A stretch of DNA of 64,000 nucleotides, taken from the NCBI GenBank assembly GCA_032716605.1, contig JAVRFV010002311.1, forward strand, positions 2,825,072 to 2,889,071, written 5' to 3'. Numbering within the stretch: position 1 is the stretch's first letter; every line of letters begins with the position of its first letter. Source of the DNA: Paralithodes platypus. Lineage: Eukaryota; Arthropoda; Malacostraca; Decapoda; Lithodidae. Position numbers and translations under genes: made by a program. Shown here one piece after another: positions 23,401 through 34,089 of the stretch. A model generated the notes under the pieces. That model saw only the letters and a list, made by a program, of their open reading frames with translations, had not been told where the DNA came from and did not search any database.

Positions 23401-24523
23401 TTCTTCACTGTCACTAGGCCCAGTTATTGGTGATGCGAGCTCAAAGACTTCTTCAGGAAGACATGTTGAAGGCGGGAGAGGTGGGGAGGACCGTGGGGAA
23501 AGTTGCGGGGGCGTATGGCTGGGGCCGGCAGGGGTGGACGCCGCGGGAGCCTCGAACAAAACTCTCTTACTTTTCTTAATTGTTTTGGTATATTTCCTGC
23601 CTTTCCCCTTTTCGGCAGCAGTATGTCTCCTGTCGGGGGACCTAGGAGGCAAATAGGCCGAAAGTGTGGGGTCCTCAACCCTGGGCAGTGGTGGGGGTGG
23701 TGGGGAAGAATGCGGGGCACCCGGATCATCCGGGTCATCTTGGGTGGCGTGGGTAGATAAGGGAGACAATGGCGGGCGAGAAGGGTCACCACGCTCACCC
23801 TCACTCACAGCCTCATCCCCACCAAGTATTTTGGCTTGTTCCCTAGCTGCCGCGGCCGCCTTTTCAAGTATTTTCTGCTTATATAAGTGTAGCTTGAAAG
23901 GCGATTTACCTGGGGAAGGGCTTGGCGTCGTGTCACTTATGCGAAATTTGGTGAGTGACCTTGAACTCTCCCACTCACTCACTCTCTCAAGTTCACTGTC
24001 TTTAGGTAAACCAGCTTCCTCAACAACTGGTACATCACCTTCATCACCTTCATCACTGTCATGTTGTCTCGCAAATCCCAGGAATTGCTCTTCTTTGTCA
24101 CACTCATGGCCATAATCACTCGACTTATAATTACTGGAGTCGTCACTGACTTCATCATCAACATTATGCTTGGCATCAGCTCGCTCATAAAGTCTCAATG
24201 TCGTCTCAATACCTCCGGGAGATAACACATTTAGGCTATGGCGTCGGGGTAAGGCGCGACGAACTAGCACGGGCGTCGTAGGAAGCACGGTATCGGACAC
24301 AGCGGAATCACTATTTGGCGTACTGTCCATGATGGCGTCGGGGTAGATACTGTTGCTGTGGCGTCGTTTACGCCTGGTGGCGCCACCTACCGTCCCACGA
24401 TACCAAAAATTTACGCGCGGCATTCGAAATCACGCACGCAAGCAATGGGCGTTCAAGAGCCCTTCCGGGTTGCGCGGGCCGAGGTTGTTATGGGCGTTCA
24501 AGAGCCCTTCCGGGTTGGAGGGG
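20464..24523 (-). mobile_element. piggyBac element, copy A
   Basis: Bounded by TTAA at 20460-20463 and 24524-24527. The ends read CCCTCCAGCCCC (left) and CCGGGTTGGAGGGG (right), the same as copy B in mirror orientation. The right arm carries two copies of a GGGCGTTCAAGAGCCCTTCC sub-terminal repeat. The length is 4060 bp against 4441 bp for copy B. The difference is mostly explained by fewer units of a 177-bp tandem repeat in the 3' arm (two at 20860-21200). Confidence 0.95.
21459..24330 (-). pseudogene. piggyBac transposase, copy A (three frame lesions)
   Basis: Cut-and-paste transposase (DDE_Tnp_1_7 type) acting at TTAA sites. The start is at MDSTPNSDSAV (24330); the frame is also open upstream to 24423. 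The N-terminal ~450 residues are acidic and Ser/Pro-rich, probably disordered. The core follows, with VVIDES (22480s), LYTDNYYTSP, and NMRLVDKSDM as the three catalytic-Asp blocks. A C-terminal cysteine-rich zinc domain has RCHVCYNS...CVECKVALC...DYH. Compared with copy B there is a ~26-30 bp deletion near 23030, two extra bases in a C run near 22905, and two bases missing near 22525. Each shifts the frame, so this copy cannot encode the full enzyme. Confidence 0.9.
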
Positions 24524-24624
24524 TTAATTAGGCTATTAAGCTGCCGTCTTAGTTAAGGACGGCCTGGTAGCGGCCCTTCTGCCGAGCTGTCCTTACCTAA
24601 GGTAGCCCGGGTAGGAAGGGTTAA

Positions 24625-24868
24625 GGAAACGCTGCAAACCATAGTATGGCGTGAATAAGACGGATAGACATATTACCATTAAATCTCTCTGATCTCTATA
24701 AATCCGTAGGTTACTCCACAAAAAATGTCAAGGAACAAAAACCCTACGATGGGGGTATACTCTCTAAGAGATGACCCAGGGGCCAAGTGGTTGACTGAGT
24801 CAAAGGGATTTACCCTGTAGTGGGGGGACACGCCCCCCCCCCCCTCCACAAAACTCCCATTGGAGGAT
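24625..24868. other. Short non-coding segment with a C-run
   Basis: Nothing recognisable. A run of about 13 C lies at 24832-24844. The string AAAACCCTACGATGG (24739) recurs at 26041 inside the decayed DIRS, so this may be its outer part. Confidence 0.35.
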
Positions 24869-25361
24869 CTCCAATTTACCACTAGGCATACACTGCATGA
24901 CAGTGTGGTAATCCCGACACTGACTTACGGAAGCAAAGCATGGACGTTGGTTGAGAGACTCAGACCAAGAGTGAGAGCAGTGGAAATTAATTACTTAAGG
25001 AGTGCGTGCGGAGTTACATGGAGGGATAGACAGACTAATGAGGAAGTAAGAAGGAGGTGTGGTGTGGAGGTAGATGTGCTGGAAAGTGTGAAAAGGAACA
25101 ACTTGAGATGGTTCGGCCATATGGAACGTATGGAAAGCGAGAGAATGACTAAGAGGGTGTATGAGAGCGAGGTGGAGGGACAGAGAGGGAGATGTAGACC
25201 GAATGAGAGGTGGAAGGATGGAGTGAGGAAGTACATGAACGAAGGCGGTGCTGGTTGGGGGGAGGGGCGTCGACTGACTGGGGACAGAGGTGCATGGGGG
25301 GCAGTTCGTTCGTGGCCACCCCTTCGGGGATCACGGCGTCAGGCAATAGATAGATAGATAC
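24869..25361 (+). pseudogene. 3' end of an RTE-like LINE with (TAGA)n tail
   Basis: The frame matches the copy at 43740-44234: LHDSVVIPTLTYGSKAWTL, RPRVRAVEINYLRSACGVTW, RDRQTNEEVRRRCGVEVDVL, LRWFGHMERMESERMTKRVY. It is followed by a stop and the 3' repeat (ATAGATAGATAGATA, 25346-25360). It is severely 5'-truncated, with no RT catalytic part. Confidence 0.85.
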
Positions 25362-28300
25362 ATAAAAAACTCCCTCTCTATTACCCAGAAGTTCTGGAAA
25401 TATCTCAGATCCCCAATTAATAAGTTGTAACCACCTAATTGACCCCATGATAAATACACCTACCCTGCACGGATTGACAAAGACGTTAGACTGCGTCGAA
25501 GAACCCATGGTTACTGTCAATATTTTATCACACAACAACACCCCAAGTCCGCACTTCATTTTTCAGAGGAGCTCCACGGGGTAATTCTCAGACGACCACC
25601 GGGAATGTCAAGATTGGCTCTTGTTTGCGCTTGTAGTGATGTAGGTGAAATCACCAAGGTCGATCTGGGGATCCACCGTTATTGCAAATTTTTGAAGCAA
25701 CTAGAACTAGACAGTTTCTACTCACCCAATGGTCCAAGAATACCCCAAAGATATGGCCACTCTAGCACTCTCTTCACCTCGATTCACATGTGGTTTTATT
25801 CCCCAAACAACCTGAACGAAGTTCAGGCTCGGGTACTAAGCCCTCAGATGGATAGGTTGGAGCAGTTTAATAAACAAACTGGCCCCTCCTCAGAGTTCGG
25901 GCCAACAATGGACAACTGCCTCTAGAATCAGAATATTAATGATCCGAGTGTTGACAAGCAATGTTGTGTCTTGGGTGCCAGAGGGCATTCCAGCTTTATA
26001 TCACACATATTTCTCTCCCCAAAAGAGACAGTCTACAACTAAAACCCTACGATGGACATGGCTACTCCTCAACAAATAATTCACAATAGAAAGTTCAGGA
26101 TATTAATTAGTTACCAAGTAGAACTAATTCTACAGTCAAAGGTCTGGATAATTGCTCCAGATATAGAAGAGTTCTCTGGCACATCCCAATACAAGAAGTA
26201 CCAAAAAAGGTCTTAGCTATCCCATTCAGTATAAGAGCGAGAATGTTCACCAGAATTCCTTCCAGCGCGGACATAGCTCCCAGTTTTTCACCAAGGGAGT
26301 GAAACAAACTCTTCCCCCTCTACTCAAAAGTCAGCGTAAAAATACTGTTTAACCTTCAAGATTATAGATTACTGTGGTCCTCTCCACTCCATAGCCAAAA
26401 AATCAAACCCTGATAGTCACGTAACATGTGACAAAAGGAGGTTTCAGAATAAATTTAGAGAAATCAAAATTCTCCCTCCTACACAATCAGCAGAATGAGT
26501 AGGAGTAATCGGGGATACACAACTCCAGACTATAAAACACAATCCATCCAATGCCAAAAGTCTTTAAATATAACCATTCACAGTACTGTATTACATACCA
26601 AGACTGTAAACAGGAACTGTGTTTTGAGTTCAAAATGATAAGGTTCCTAAACTTCCTCAGGTTAAAAGAACTAATCTGACCAGGCAACAAAACCGTTGCA
26701 CTAACACCTCCCAATTCCCTCCTATTCACCCCAAAGAGAATTCGACATCCCCTGGCGTTGCGGGGAAAATGCTCAAGTAAAAGTAATCAGTGACACATTG
26801 GCCAAATCCACCTCCCACTTTTGGGATTGGACACAGACGCTTCGAATCTGATACGGGGGCACTATCAGTCGTTCTGAAGTTAATCAGTCAAAGAAAATGG
26901 ACAACCTTTAGTCAGTGTCACACCATACCCAAGAACTAACAGCCCCGCGTTTTTCCCAAAGTTCATGCAATATCATTGACCTCCAGGTCAATGTCATACC
27001 AGATCGACACGATGACGACTGTAATTGGCTTGGAGGAACAGGTCCCTACCCGGGCCAGTTCTCTCGAGAATTACTCGGGTAAAAGATATGCTTTCTAGCC
27101 CAAAACATTCCCCATTAATCCAGGCAACAACTCTACCAGGGTTCCCCAACCCGTAGACAGATGTAACACTTGCGATATGGACATCCTCTAAATGGCTACT
27201 ATTCTGCGACAAGGAAGTCACAGATACACTCACTAGCCAATACACAGCTTCAACTCTAAGACAGGATAGTTCACGCTTGATGCAATGTACACCTTGGAGT
27301 GCAAGTTCAATACCAGCAGTCTCCATCGGTTGCTGGTCGCTGAAGTACCTAAATGTATTAATTGATTTTAAAAAGAGCTAACAATTAACACACTTATAAA
27401 CCACGTATCGTCATAAAGAAACCCTTCTTGACGCGTACTAGTTTATCTCTGCCCCAGAAAGACCAGCGGGGTTTGTTAGGCAGGCTGGTGTTAAGCTCAG
27501 AGCCCCTAATCGCCATTCGCTTCCTCAATGGTCAATCTCGAAGGACGTAACTTTGTCACAGTCTAGGCCTTCTCCTGTGAGACCACAAATGACAAGAGAC
27601 TTAGTGGGTGCGTATTGTCAAAGGACCCAGACCATTGGCCAAAGGGTCTCAGAACTGACATCCATGACAGGGTCTACCTAGTTTTGCTACTAAGGAGGAC
27701 TCTGTACATGTTGCTGCTACACCAGAGTGATCACAAAGAGGAACACCAGGAACATCTCCCCACACCTTTATCTATTCCTGCCTTGACAAGTGCAAAAATA
27801 CTCCATGCTCGATTCCCTGTTAATGCACTATATACCTACTCTAAGTCTATTAGTCCTAGGAATATGACACAATTGTGCTTCCCCCGGGAGGGTCAAATAA
27901 GGTGGGGAAAGAAAGTGTTAGCATCACTTTTGCAAAGATAATGAAGGAAGCTGAACCTCAGGTGATCGCAAAACCCCATGATAGGCACATATGGTCCGCT
28001 ACCATTAGTTTTCCTAATTGGGTGTTTTCAGGGGAAGATATAATGCAGACGGGCCTGTTGGCCCTCTAGCAATGCGTCCCTAGCCATATACTTGTCGGTA
28101 CTTCCGGAGAAGTCCCAAATTACCAAACATAGCTGTAGGGCAGGATGATGCCCCCCAAAGCCATTAAGTAGATGGTTATGTTTATTCAATGCCTTATTAC
28201 CAGGGTGTAAGGTAATAGAAAGTGCGTCCTACCTGTCACCTTAAATGAAAAAAAGGGGGGGGGCACGTTAAGTCCAGGACAAGTTGGCAGGACACACAAC

Positions 28301-28523
28301 CCGGAATGGATAACAAGAGTGCTATTACTGCACTAGATCTGTTACATAACAATATCGATACATTATTGCAACTATAAATGCATAGCTTTATTTTAATTTT
28401 AATTTTGTGATATACAATTATCAGTATTCACACCTCAGTAGTTCTGTCTTTCCGAGATAAGGCTTCTTTAATTAATGGTACCCGCCTTATACATCTTTTT
28501 CTTACGACTATACAGTATATACT
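25362..28523 (+). pseudogene. Decayed DIRS-type retrotransposon (RT, RNaseH, tyrosine recombinase traces)
   Basis: No long frame survives, but plus-strand translation shows DIRS landmarks in the right order. LWHIPIQEVPKKVLAIPFSI near 26180 corresponds to the AYWHVPI...FLA block of the intact DIRS. NLEKSKFSLLHNQQNEWVGV lies near 26452. LDTDASN near 26830 corresponds to RNaseH (VDTDAS). Recombinase-like sequence runs from 27780 to 28070 (ARFPVNALYTY, then KPHDRHIWSATISF matching the HDVR box). The intact element begins at 28524. Sequence typical of a DIRS 3' end resumes at 36944, so I infer this copy was interrupted by it. The 5' end was not found. Confidence 0.7.
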
Positions 28524-28871
28524 GGGAGGTTTGACGTACCTCCCAACCTACCAAATAGGAAAACCTACTATTTGGTAGTAGTCTTGGAAAATCCAACGTC
28601 AAGGCTATTAACCTAATTGCAATGACGACTTGTCTATTTTGACTGCTATGTCGTCATTCCAACCGCGGTTAAAAAGAAAACGTCTAGAGTCTACTCCTTA
28701 TCTTGCTCTAGGAGACGTTGTACATTAACCAAAACTACCACCGAAGGTGAAAAAAAGTATAGAAGAGAAGAAAAAGGGGTTTACCTTAGTTACCGCTCAA
28801 GGCCCATCCCGTGTTCCGTCATGCGCCGATCCCTGTCGAACGTGCGCATGAGCGACCCTCTCTTGTTATCA
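28524..28871 (-). repeat. DIRS 3' terminal region with inverted repeat
   Basis: 28576-28871 is the inverted match of 36642-36936 (about 295 bp, two differences seen: A against C near 28590, and a 7-A against 6-A run at 28750). The outer 52 bp (28524-28575) are unique to this end and contain a GGGAGGTTTGACGTACCTCCC hairpin. Confidence 0.95.
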
Positions 28872-28933
28872 CATCTCACGTCAGCAGAAGAACGCGGATG
28901 GGCAGGGGTCCGGCGTGAGGGAGGGTATTATGT

Positions 28934-29046
28934 ACGTTGGATTTTCCAAGACTACTACCAAATAGTAGGTTTTCCTATTTGGTAGGTTGGGAGGTACGTC
29001 AAACCTCCCAATTTGTTAGTAGTCTTGGCAAATCCAACGTCAAGGC
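28934..29046 (-). repeat. DIRS internal complementary region (ICR)
   Basis: 28934-29009 is the exact reverse complement of the left outer end 28524-28599. 29010-29046 is the exact reverse complement of the right outer end 36907-36943. The join at 29009/29010 defines both element termini to the base. It also keeps the single-base difference that distinguishes the two ends. Confidence 0.97.
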
Positions 29047-29510
29047 TGCATAACAAATAGGAGGAGGACATCCAAGCCCAACCTACCAAAAAAACCAATG
29101 CATAAGACAAAATTATGAATGACAAAGAAACACAATTTAAACAAGAGAGTTTAATAAAAGAGTGAAAAACTGAGGAGTAGCTAAAAAGAGCAGTTTTAAC
29201 ACGTGCCCGTCATTCATAGTAATGCAAAACCATAGACTTGTCTTAAACCAAAAAGTACTGTACACAAAATCCCTTTTCTTCCAAAATGAACAAAAACACT
29301 GATCACAAAAACAAAACACAATTATCAATGAGGCAAAAACACTTATGTACTGTATACATATAACATAACCCCAAACTTGTAATCCAGTGTTGCAAACCCG
29401 TACTTCCCTCCCCCCCTTTTCGAAAGAAAACAAAGGAAAAGAAAAAGTGACGAGGGGGGAAGACCAGGCAACTTCGCGAGAGCCCTAGGAAACACGACTC
29501 CCGAGAGCTA

Positions 29511-30563
29511 TCACAGGCCGAGGGGGTCTAACAATGGACATGGAGAGAGGTAGGAGGAGACGAAGGTATGGACAGAAGACCACAAACCCGCCGAGGCGAC
29601 GTCAGGCAACGAACGAGTTTGCAGGAACCGTAAGGAGGCAGCAAAGGATCGCACATCGTGCGCAGAACCCCGACAAGCAGGGTTACTGGCACGAATGACC
29701 CGACAAATGTGGCGTCCTATCTGTACCTTCGAGAGCCTCCTACCAGTCCGAGGAGACACCCACACAGCAGTACCCGAAGTCGGAGCCACAGACTCAACAT
29801 ATGAGTGCAAGGCCTGCACCGGGCACAACACATGGTGAGTATGCCCACGCTTTAAAGCCTGGATGGTAAAAGGCTTGAAAACGTGGGTCTCTCTCTCATT
29901 CTTGGCAACAAAATGAGGGGAGGGGGCTAACGTGACGACATTCAAGGACGGGGAGAATCGCATGCATTCCTGGGACCGCGACATGGCAGCTAGTTCAGAC
30001 ACCCTATCCCCAGTGGCCAGAGCGACAAGGAAGAGTGTACGCTCGAGCAACTGAACCGGTGTAGTGTCCCGTGTATATGTGTGTGAAGCCAGAAGGTCCA
30101 GAGCACGCCCCAGATCCCACTGAGGAGGGATCTGGCGCGGAGGCGGTCGCTCCCTGAAGGCAGCCTTCATGAAGGAATCCAGCTCCTTCGGTGGAACGAC
30201 CAGCCCAGTGACGGACTCAAAGACCTCCCGGATGGCAGACAAGTGGTTACGTATAGTGTTGACTTGAGAGCGACGTGTACGGAAGAGGTGAAACAAGTAG
30301 TGTAGGACGAGGGAAGGAGAGCTAACAGTCTGGTGAGTGTCCTGTATCCACCTAGTAAAAGACCTCCAGTGGGACTCGTAAGTCCCCCAAGTCGAAGACG
30401 TCCATGAACGCTTCAGGAAGTCAGTCAGGTCCCGTCCGTGGACTGGGAGCCACCGTGCCTCACGAACATCCACGATGCGAAGGCCAACGAGGTCCGCAGG
30501 TCGCCAACCTGGCTCAAGTGGAAGTTTGAGAGAGGGAGAGGGACCGGACTCGGGCACCACCGC
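29511..30563 (-). CDS. DIRS tyrosine recombinase
   Basis: Integrase of the element, expected to insert circular cDNA by site-specific strand exchange. The frame ends at 29511 and is open far upstream by chance in GC-rich DNA; recognisable sequence starts near 30560. The N-terminal core-binding part holds DLTDFLKRSWTSSTWGTYE and RSQVNTIRNHLSAIREVFE. The catalytic part has Arg in GDRVSEL (codon at 30005-30003), His and Arg in the AHDVR box (about 29660), Trp in GLWSS, and the nucleophile Tyr in VSSYL (29552-29550). This is the complete R-H-R-W-Y set. The 5' part overlaps the end of the RT frame by about 130 bp in another frame, as is common in DIRS elements. The real start is uncertain. Confidence 0.9.
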   Translation of the reverse strand, partial: AVVPESGPSPSLKLPLEPGWRPADLVGLRIVDVREARWLPVHGRDLTDFLKRSWTSSTWGTYESHWRSFTRWIQDTHQTVSSPSLVLHYLFHLFRTRRSQVNTIRNHLSAIREVFESVTGLVVPPKELDSFMKAAFRERPPPRQIPPQWDLGRALDLLASHTYTRDTTPVQLLERTLFLVALATGDRVSELAAMSRSQECMRFSPSLNVVTLAPSPHFVAKNERETHVFKPFTIQALKRGHTHHVLCPVQALHSYVESVAPTSGTAVWVSPRTGRRLSKVQIGRHICRVIRASNPACRGSAHDVRSFAASLRFLQTRSLPDVASAGLWSSVHTFVSSYLSPCPLLDPLGL

Positions 30564-32149
30564 TTCAACTGGGAGTACCAAGCCTGGGCTGGCCACAGAG
30601 GCGCTATTAGCCAGACTCTGCCGCGGTACAGCCGCAGCCGCGCGAGGACTTTGCACATCAACAGTGCGTCTGGTGGCGGAAATATGTATATCGACTGCCA
30701 CCTGTTCCAGTCTTCCATGAAAGCGTCCGGACCCCCCTCCGGAGTGCGAGTCCGGAGGGACAGGTACCGAGGCAACTTGCGCGTCTCCTTCGATGCGAAC
30801 AAGTCGACCTCCGGAACACCCCAGGAAGCTGCGAGGTCGTCGAATACAGTCTGTTTCATTGCCCATTCTACAAGAACGCCCCGTCCTCGCGACAGGGCGT
30901 CCGCCCACAGGTTGGCAGTCCCGGGCAGGTAGGAGGCGTGCAGGGAGATGTTGTGTCGGTTCGCGAGGAAGAACAACTTCTCTGAGATCCCCAACAGAGT
31001 CAAAGACCTGGAGGACCCCTGCTTTTGGATACAGTGGACAGCTGTCTGATTGTCCATCCTGAAGGCCACCGACTTTCCCCGAAGGGCCAGCGCGTGGTCC
31101 CTCAGGAAGAACAAGGGAACCAACAGTTCGAGGGCATTGATGTGTAGGTGTGTGTGTCCCACCCATCTGCCGTGATGTTGATGTCCCAGGTTGGATTGGT
31201 AACCCCACCCTACCTCGCTCGACGCATCTGTATCTACCCAGATCGTCGGCGGGGGGGCGGTCCAGGGCACAGCCGCAGAGAGCGTGCCCCGAGCAACCCA
31301 GTGTCCTAAGTGTCTGTGAATGGTACGCGGGATCGGCATGAGCCGATCCATAGGGGCCAACGGAAACACCTTGTTGCCCATGAGTATCAGGCGGCGCAGC
31401 CTGAGCCTCCCTAAGGGAATGGTCAGAGCGGCCCAATTCAGCGAACCCACTAACGAGTCCCAGATCCTCCTCGTGAGGGAGACCGAGTGCAACACGGCGA
31501 AGACCTTCCTGCGAAGTTTCACCGCGTTTGGCTGACTCTGGGTCACTGTAGCGTTGGTCAGATCCCATTCGAGACCTACCCACGTCACGACACGCGACGG
31601 GGTCAGGCGCGACTTGGGAATATTGATTTTGAACCCTAACTGAGTGATGTGTTGAACTACTGTGAGGGTGTCGTGGACGCACTGTTCTAGGGTGTCTGAA
31701 ACTATCAACCAGTCGTCCAAGTAAAACAGGATCTGGAGGCCGCCCCTGAGGAGAGGATCCAGAGCCTGCTTTACCAGTTTCGAGAAGATCCGCGGCGCGA
31801 TGTTGAGACCGAAGGGAAGTCTGTCGAACATGAACACACGATCGGAAGTCTGAACGGCCAAGAATCGCTGGAAACGAGGATGGATCGGAACGTGCCAATA
31901 CGCATCCTTGAGGTCCAGCGACACTACCCACGACAGAGGTCGCAGGGCCAGTCGTACCTGGTGCACCGTCAGCATCCGAAACCGTGTGTTCACGATGTGC
32001 CCGTTGAGGGCCGACAGATCCACCACCGGTCGCATCGCGTCGCAGTCCTTCTTTGGTACCAGAAAAACACGGGAGAGGAAAACCGGTAGACCGGCTTTCA
32101 CCTCCTTGACGATTCCCTGCTCGTGCATGGATGTAATCACGTCGGCCAC
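30425..32149 (-). CDS. DIRS reverse transcriptase-RNase H
   Basis: A 574-residue open frame. RT motifs are VDLSALNG (43-50), SLDLKDAYWHVPI with Asp79, LPFGLN (111-116) and YLDD (143-146). RNase H follows, with Asp306 in VDTDAS, Glu341 in INALELL, Asp366 in RMDNQTAVH and Asp417 in WADALS. The PEVDLFASKETRKLPRY block at about 446-462 is typical of DIRS polymerases. All acidic catalytic residues are present. The first ATG may not be the true start, since DIRS RTs usually carry some N-terminal sequence, and the frame upstream of 32149 is unclear. Confidence 0.95.
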   Translation of the reverse strand: MADVITSMHEQGIVKEVKAGLPVFLSRVFLVPKKDCDAMRPVVDLSALNGHIVNTRFRMLTVHQVRLALRPLSWVVSLDLKDAYWHVPIHPRFQRFLAVQTSDRVFMFDRLPFGLNIAPRIFSKLVKQALDPLLRGGLQILFYLDDWLIVSDTLEQCVHDTLTVVQHITQLGFKINIPKSRLTPSRVVTWVGLEWDLTNATVTQSQPNAVKLRRKVFAVLHSVSLTRRIWDSLVGSLNWAALTIPLGRLRLRRLILMGNKVFPLAPMDRLMPIPRTIHRHLGHWVARGTLSAAVPWTAPPPTIWVDTDASSEVGWGYQSNLGHQHHGRWVGHTHLHINALELLVPLFFLRDHALALRGKSVAFRMDNQTAVHCIQKQGSSRSLTLLGISEKLFFLANRHNISLHASYLPGTANLWADALSRGRGVLVEWAMKQTVFDDLAASWGVPEVDLFASKETRKLPRYLSLRTRTPEGGPDAFMEDWNRWQSIYIFPPPDALLMCKVLARLRLYRGRVWLIAPLWPAQAWYSQLKRWCPSPVPLPLSNFHLSQVGDLRTSLAFASWMFVRHGGSQSTDGT

Positions 32150-32367
32150 CTCCGAAGAGACAGGCCGGCTTCGTTGACAAGAGCTGAGTGGGGGTCTGGA
32201 CTTCCATCTCCAGGTTAGACCCCTCCGTGCAATCTTCCGCCCCCACGTCCCTCGTGGCCACCGAAGGGCGCAAGGGCGAAAATAACCTGTGGGAGCCCCC
32301 GAGATGAGGTGAGCGACCCTTTCTGCGAGGCGAGAAGGAGAACAAGGAGGAGACCGACCTGGAGAAC

Positions 32368-34089
32368 CTACACATTTTTTGACGTGGAGGGTCCCCCGGT
32401 ACGGTCCCTGCGGTCATAAGAGCCACGTTGACCACCCCTACCCCCCCCACCTCGCCGAAAAGGGCGGGTCACCCCATCCCCTGTCCGTCGTGTGTCAGAC
32501 CCCGTCGAAGTGCGGCCGGAAGTGGAAGGCTGGCCAGCCCCTTCTCGGCGGGGATGAAGGGGAGCAGGAGCAGAAGTGCGAGGCGGAACCGACGCTCTGG
32601 CCGGCAACTTCCCTTTCCTGCGCCCTTTCTTGGCGGCAGCAGTGGCGGCAGCACCCCGAAGGGGACCGGCAGAAGGACGGGACTGCGAAGACCCCGGTCG
32701 CGACACAGCGCGTCTTTGCGTGTCGTAAGCAGGGTCCGCTGACAGAGAAGCGTAGCGTTCCCAAGCATCCTGCGCAAAAAGCCCCGATGTATATAGCTCA
32801 GAGTATAATAGACCCTGACGAATATCCAAAGGGGCCTTCCGGCAGAACGAGGACCTTACCGTCTGGCGTTGTCGAGTTGCCTCGCACAAAACCGCCTTCA
32901 GCTCGGGAACCAAAGACACCGCGAGCTGAAGGTGGATCCGCCGAACGTGGTCCAAGCCCTCGCGAAGATCGCCAGGTGCAGTCGCCTCGATAAGTCGCAG
33001 GTGGTGAACAGACGTCTGGAGGGAACCTAGAAGACAAGACAATAAGTTCGCCACCCTCTGCCGCAAGGTAAAATCCCTGTCGACAGAGGACTTATCTGGG
33101 TGGGAGAAGAACGGGTTAGCAATAGCACAAATTTCAAGTTTGGGAGCGCTAATCCAGGACCAGAACTTGCCATCCAATCCGCCGACAGATACCAGAGGAG
33201 GCAAAAGCAGTGACGACTCTGGGGGAGGGACTGAAATAGATCTGTCGACGGAACGGTTGGCAAAGTCTAAGGCCTCAGCAAACCAGGCCTCCAATGGGAG
33301 AGGGTTATCGAGCATGACGGCCAAGCCAGGCTTACCGTCGTCGCACAAACCCGTCCCATAGGAGGACAGTCCCGTTAACACAGCCAGGGACTGAACATCC
33401 TGAAGGATGTCCTGGCGGCTGAAGTCTGACCAGAGCTTAGTCCGAGGAGCAGACGGGGGCTTGGGCTTCACCGAGAAGTACTGAAGGTCAGTCCTTGTCG
33501 GGTACGCCCGCACCTCCACGTCGGCCACCTGACCATCCACCCTGATCGCCCTGAACTGCATTTTATCATTTATTTGGACCGACCAGTCCAAAGGTAGGGC
33601 CCTCTCACCTGACGGGAAGTCGGTAGCACGCTCCGGGTGGGAGGCCTGCACCCCCTTCCAAACAGCCAAGGAGCCATAGAGGAGCGGCATAGTCCGCGAC
33701 GGGACCTTGGCCTTTTGGATGGGGGGCAAGCGCGGACCCTGTCCTAGCAGACGGAGGACCCCCGCATGGGAGACAGTAGGGGCAACCACCTGAGCCAGGG
33801 CAGGAGCAGTACTAGCCGACGACCGGGCAGGCGGAGAAGCAGGGCGAGAAGGAATGTGGTCCACCGCAGAGGGGAGGGGGACCAAAGCAGGGGCAGGTTG
33901 GGTGAGGCGCTGAGGTTGTGTCACCGCCAAGAAGCGCGATAAGAGGGATTCTTGCATCGCCTCCAAGCGCGCGTCGAAGTGAGACACAACCCACCCCTGC
34001 ATAGCCGAAAATCGATCCGAGAGAGGCGACCCCCCGAAGATAGTTCGGCCCGCAGGGGCGAGCGTGAGCGAGAGCGAGACCCATGACAC
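32368..34089 (-). CDS. DIRS ORF1 (gag-like), C-terminal part
   Basis: A 573-residue open frame. Conserved-looking middle blocks are LWSDFSRQDILQDVQSLAVL, LDGKFWSWISAPKLEICAI and RQRVANLLSCLLGSLQ. The C-terminus is basic, Gly/Arg/Ser-rich (KKGRRKGKLPARA, RRGGGGRGGQRGSYDRRDR) and suits nucleic-acid binding. The first ~30 residues repeat in another frame the end of the upstream piece, so a single frameshift between about 33950 and 34080 joins the two. Position just upstream of RT-RNaseH is as in other DIRS elements. No enzyme motif is present. Confidence 0.8.
   Translation of the reverse strand: MSWVSLSLTLAPAGRTIFGGSPLSDRFSAMQGWVVSHFDARLEAMQESLLSRFLAVTQPQRLTQPAPALVPLPSAVDHIPSRPASPPARSSASTAPALAQVVAPTVSHAGVLRLLGQGPRLPPIQKAKVPSRTMPLLYGSLAVWKGVQASHPERATDFPSGERALPLDWSVQINDKMQFRAIRVDGQVADVEVRAYPTRTDLQYFSVKPKPPSAPRTKLWSDFSRQDILQDVQSLAVLTGLSSYGTGLCDDGKPGLAVMLDNPLPLEAWFAEALDFANRSVDRSISVPPPESSLLLPPLVSVGGLDGKFWSWISAPKLEICAIANPFFSHPDKSSVDRDFTLRQRVANLLSCLLGSLQTSVHHLRLIEATAPGDLREGLDHVRRIHLQLAVSLVPELKAVLCEATRQRQTVRSSFCRKAPLDIRQGLLYSELYTSGLFAQDAWERYASLSADPAYDTQRRAVSRPGSSQSRPSAGPLRGAAATAAAKKGRRKGKLPARASVPPRTSAPAPLHPRREGAGQPSTSGRTSTGSDTRRTGDGVTRPFRRGGGGRGGQRGSYDRRDRTGGPSTSKNV

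Larger units (their letters stand above)
20076..24620. mobile_element. TTAA-flanked ~480-bp MITE split by a piggyBac insertion
   Basis: Terminal inverted repeats CCCTTCCTACCCGG at 20076 and at the right end (ending 24620), with TTAA at 20072-20075 and 24621-24624. Without the nested piggyBac (20464-24523) and one TTAA, the element is about 481 bp. Its left arm (20090-20330) is similar, in inverse orientation, to the MITE at 38309-38786. Confidence 0.85.

Noticed and set aside
25605..25925. A 106-codon plus frame as an independent gene
   Set aside because: It lies in the decayed DIRS, shows no known domain, and no start or splice signals set it apart.
29511..32450. A 979-codon open frame taken as one giant protein
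   Set aside because: Only its last ~345 codons look like a protein (tyrosine recombinase). The upstream part is the GC-rich off-frame shadow of the RT-RNaseH frame.
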